From an uncultured Mycoplasmatota bacterium (GTDB lineage Bacteria > Bacillota_I > Bacilli_A > RF39 > UBA660): DNA of 5,882 bases. The stretch is taken from the NCBI GenBank assembly GCA_948437815.1, contig CAOJKG010000056.1, forward strand, positions 1-5,882, read 5' to 3'. Below are positions 5,686 to 5,882 of the stretch, piece by piece (the stretch's first letter is position 1; each line of letters opens with the position of its first letter). The notes below the pieces were generated by a model. The model saw only the letters and a list, made by a program, of their open reading frames with translations. It had not been told where the DNA came from and made no database searches. Made by a program: the position numbers and the translations under genes.

Positions 5686-5882
5686 GTGAGACAATCTATA
5701 GGTGGTAGTTGGCTTATTGGCTTAATGGTTTTATTTATCCTTCTTTTTGCAGGATATATCATATTAACAATTGATTATAATAAAAGTATTAGAGTAAAAA
5801 ATGAAGCAATATCATTGGTTGAAAAATTCGAAGGTTTAAATGAAGAATCTATTACACTTGTTAATAATTATTTAATGGGTGC
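5686..5882 (+). CDS. Pilin-like membrane protein, second TadE-like paralogue (5' part)
   Basis: The gene begins at GTG, 14 bases after the previous stop, and is cut by the right edge after 65 codons plus two bases. The product starts MRQSIGGSW, with a hydrophobic segment (about 9-29) and then LTIDYNKSIRVKNEAISLVEKF (27-48). Nineteen of the first 42 residues match the preceding protein, including Gly6-Gly7, GYI (23-25), Tyr31, Lys33 and VKNE (37-40). It is therefore a paralogue and probably a further minor pilin or pseudopilin. No cysteine occurs in the visible part, but the outer domain has barely begun. An ATG-only gene search would miss or shorten it (the first in-frame ATG, at codon 14, is inside the hydrophobic segment). 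Function is inferred from the block only. Confidence 0.68.
   Translation, partial: MRQSIGGSWLIGLMVLFILLFAGYIILTIDYNKSIRVKNEAISLVEKFEGLNEESITLVNNYLMG

Noticed and set aside
1..5882. Possible Mollicutes-type code (TGA = Trp)
   Set aside because: No gene has an in-frame TGA, Trp positions use TGG (for example the WP motif at 4681-4683), and all proteins are full-length with the standard code. None of the eight visible stops is TGA, but this is weak evidence in AT-rich DNA.

Overview
The window is AT-rich bacterial DNA. Shine-Dalgarno sites (AGGAGG-type), sigma70-type TTGNNA-17-TATAAT promoters, ATG/GTG/TTG starts and the protein families point to a low-GC Firmicute (Bacillota), perhaps an uncultured gut Bacilli/Mollicutes-like lineage. 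That placement is inference. Trp is written as TGG and no gene carries an in-frame TGA, so the standard bacterial code fits.

Layout. (1) 1-2303, + strand: the 3' end of one ABC exporter half-transporter, then a complete second one whose start overlaps the first stop by one base. Together they make a heterodimeric exporter with one degenerate and one consensus ATPase site. (2) 2360-2883, + strand: a monocistronic gene with its own good promoter, encoding a short RelA/SpoT-type nucleotide pyrophosphokinase domain. It ends at a hairpin that also serves the convergent minus-strand unit. (3) 4440-2916, - strand: a two-gene unit encoding a CPBP-family intramembrane protease and a membrane-anchored calcineurin-like metallophosphoesterase with altered active-site motifs. 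(4) 4441-4593: a 153-base divergent promoter region. (5) 4594 to the right edge, + strand: four tightly spaced small genes, the last one cut by the window end, behind a strong promoter. Each encodes a short polar N-terminus with Gly at residue 6, one hydrophobic segment and, where complete, a Cys-containing exported domain.

Region (5) is the most interesting part. The first two products are clear paralogues (MKEATGELN start, WPxIK at the membrane exit, first Cys at residue 43). The third and fourth share a second pattern (GG at 6-7, GYI, VKNE) that resembles TadE-type minor pilins in layout. I read this as the pilin or pseudopilin block of a divergent Tad/type IV-like or type II secretion-like surface system, whose ATPase and membrane platform genes would lie outside the window. 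The function is inferred; only the shared architecture is seen. Two genes of this block start with TTG and GTG and are easily mis-called. No tRNA, rRNA, CRISPR array, insertion sequence or gene-free stretch over 300 bases was seen.
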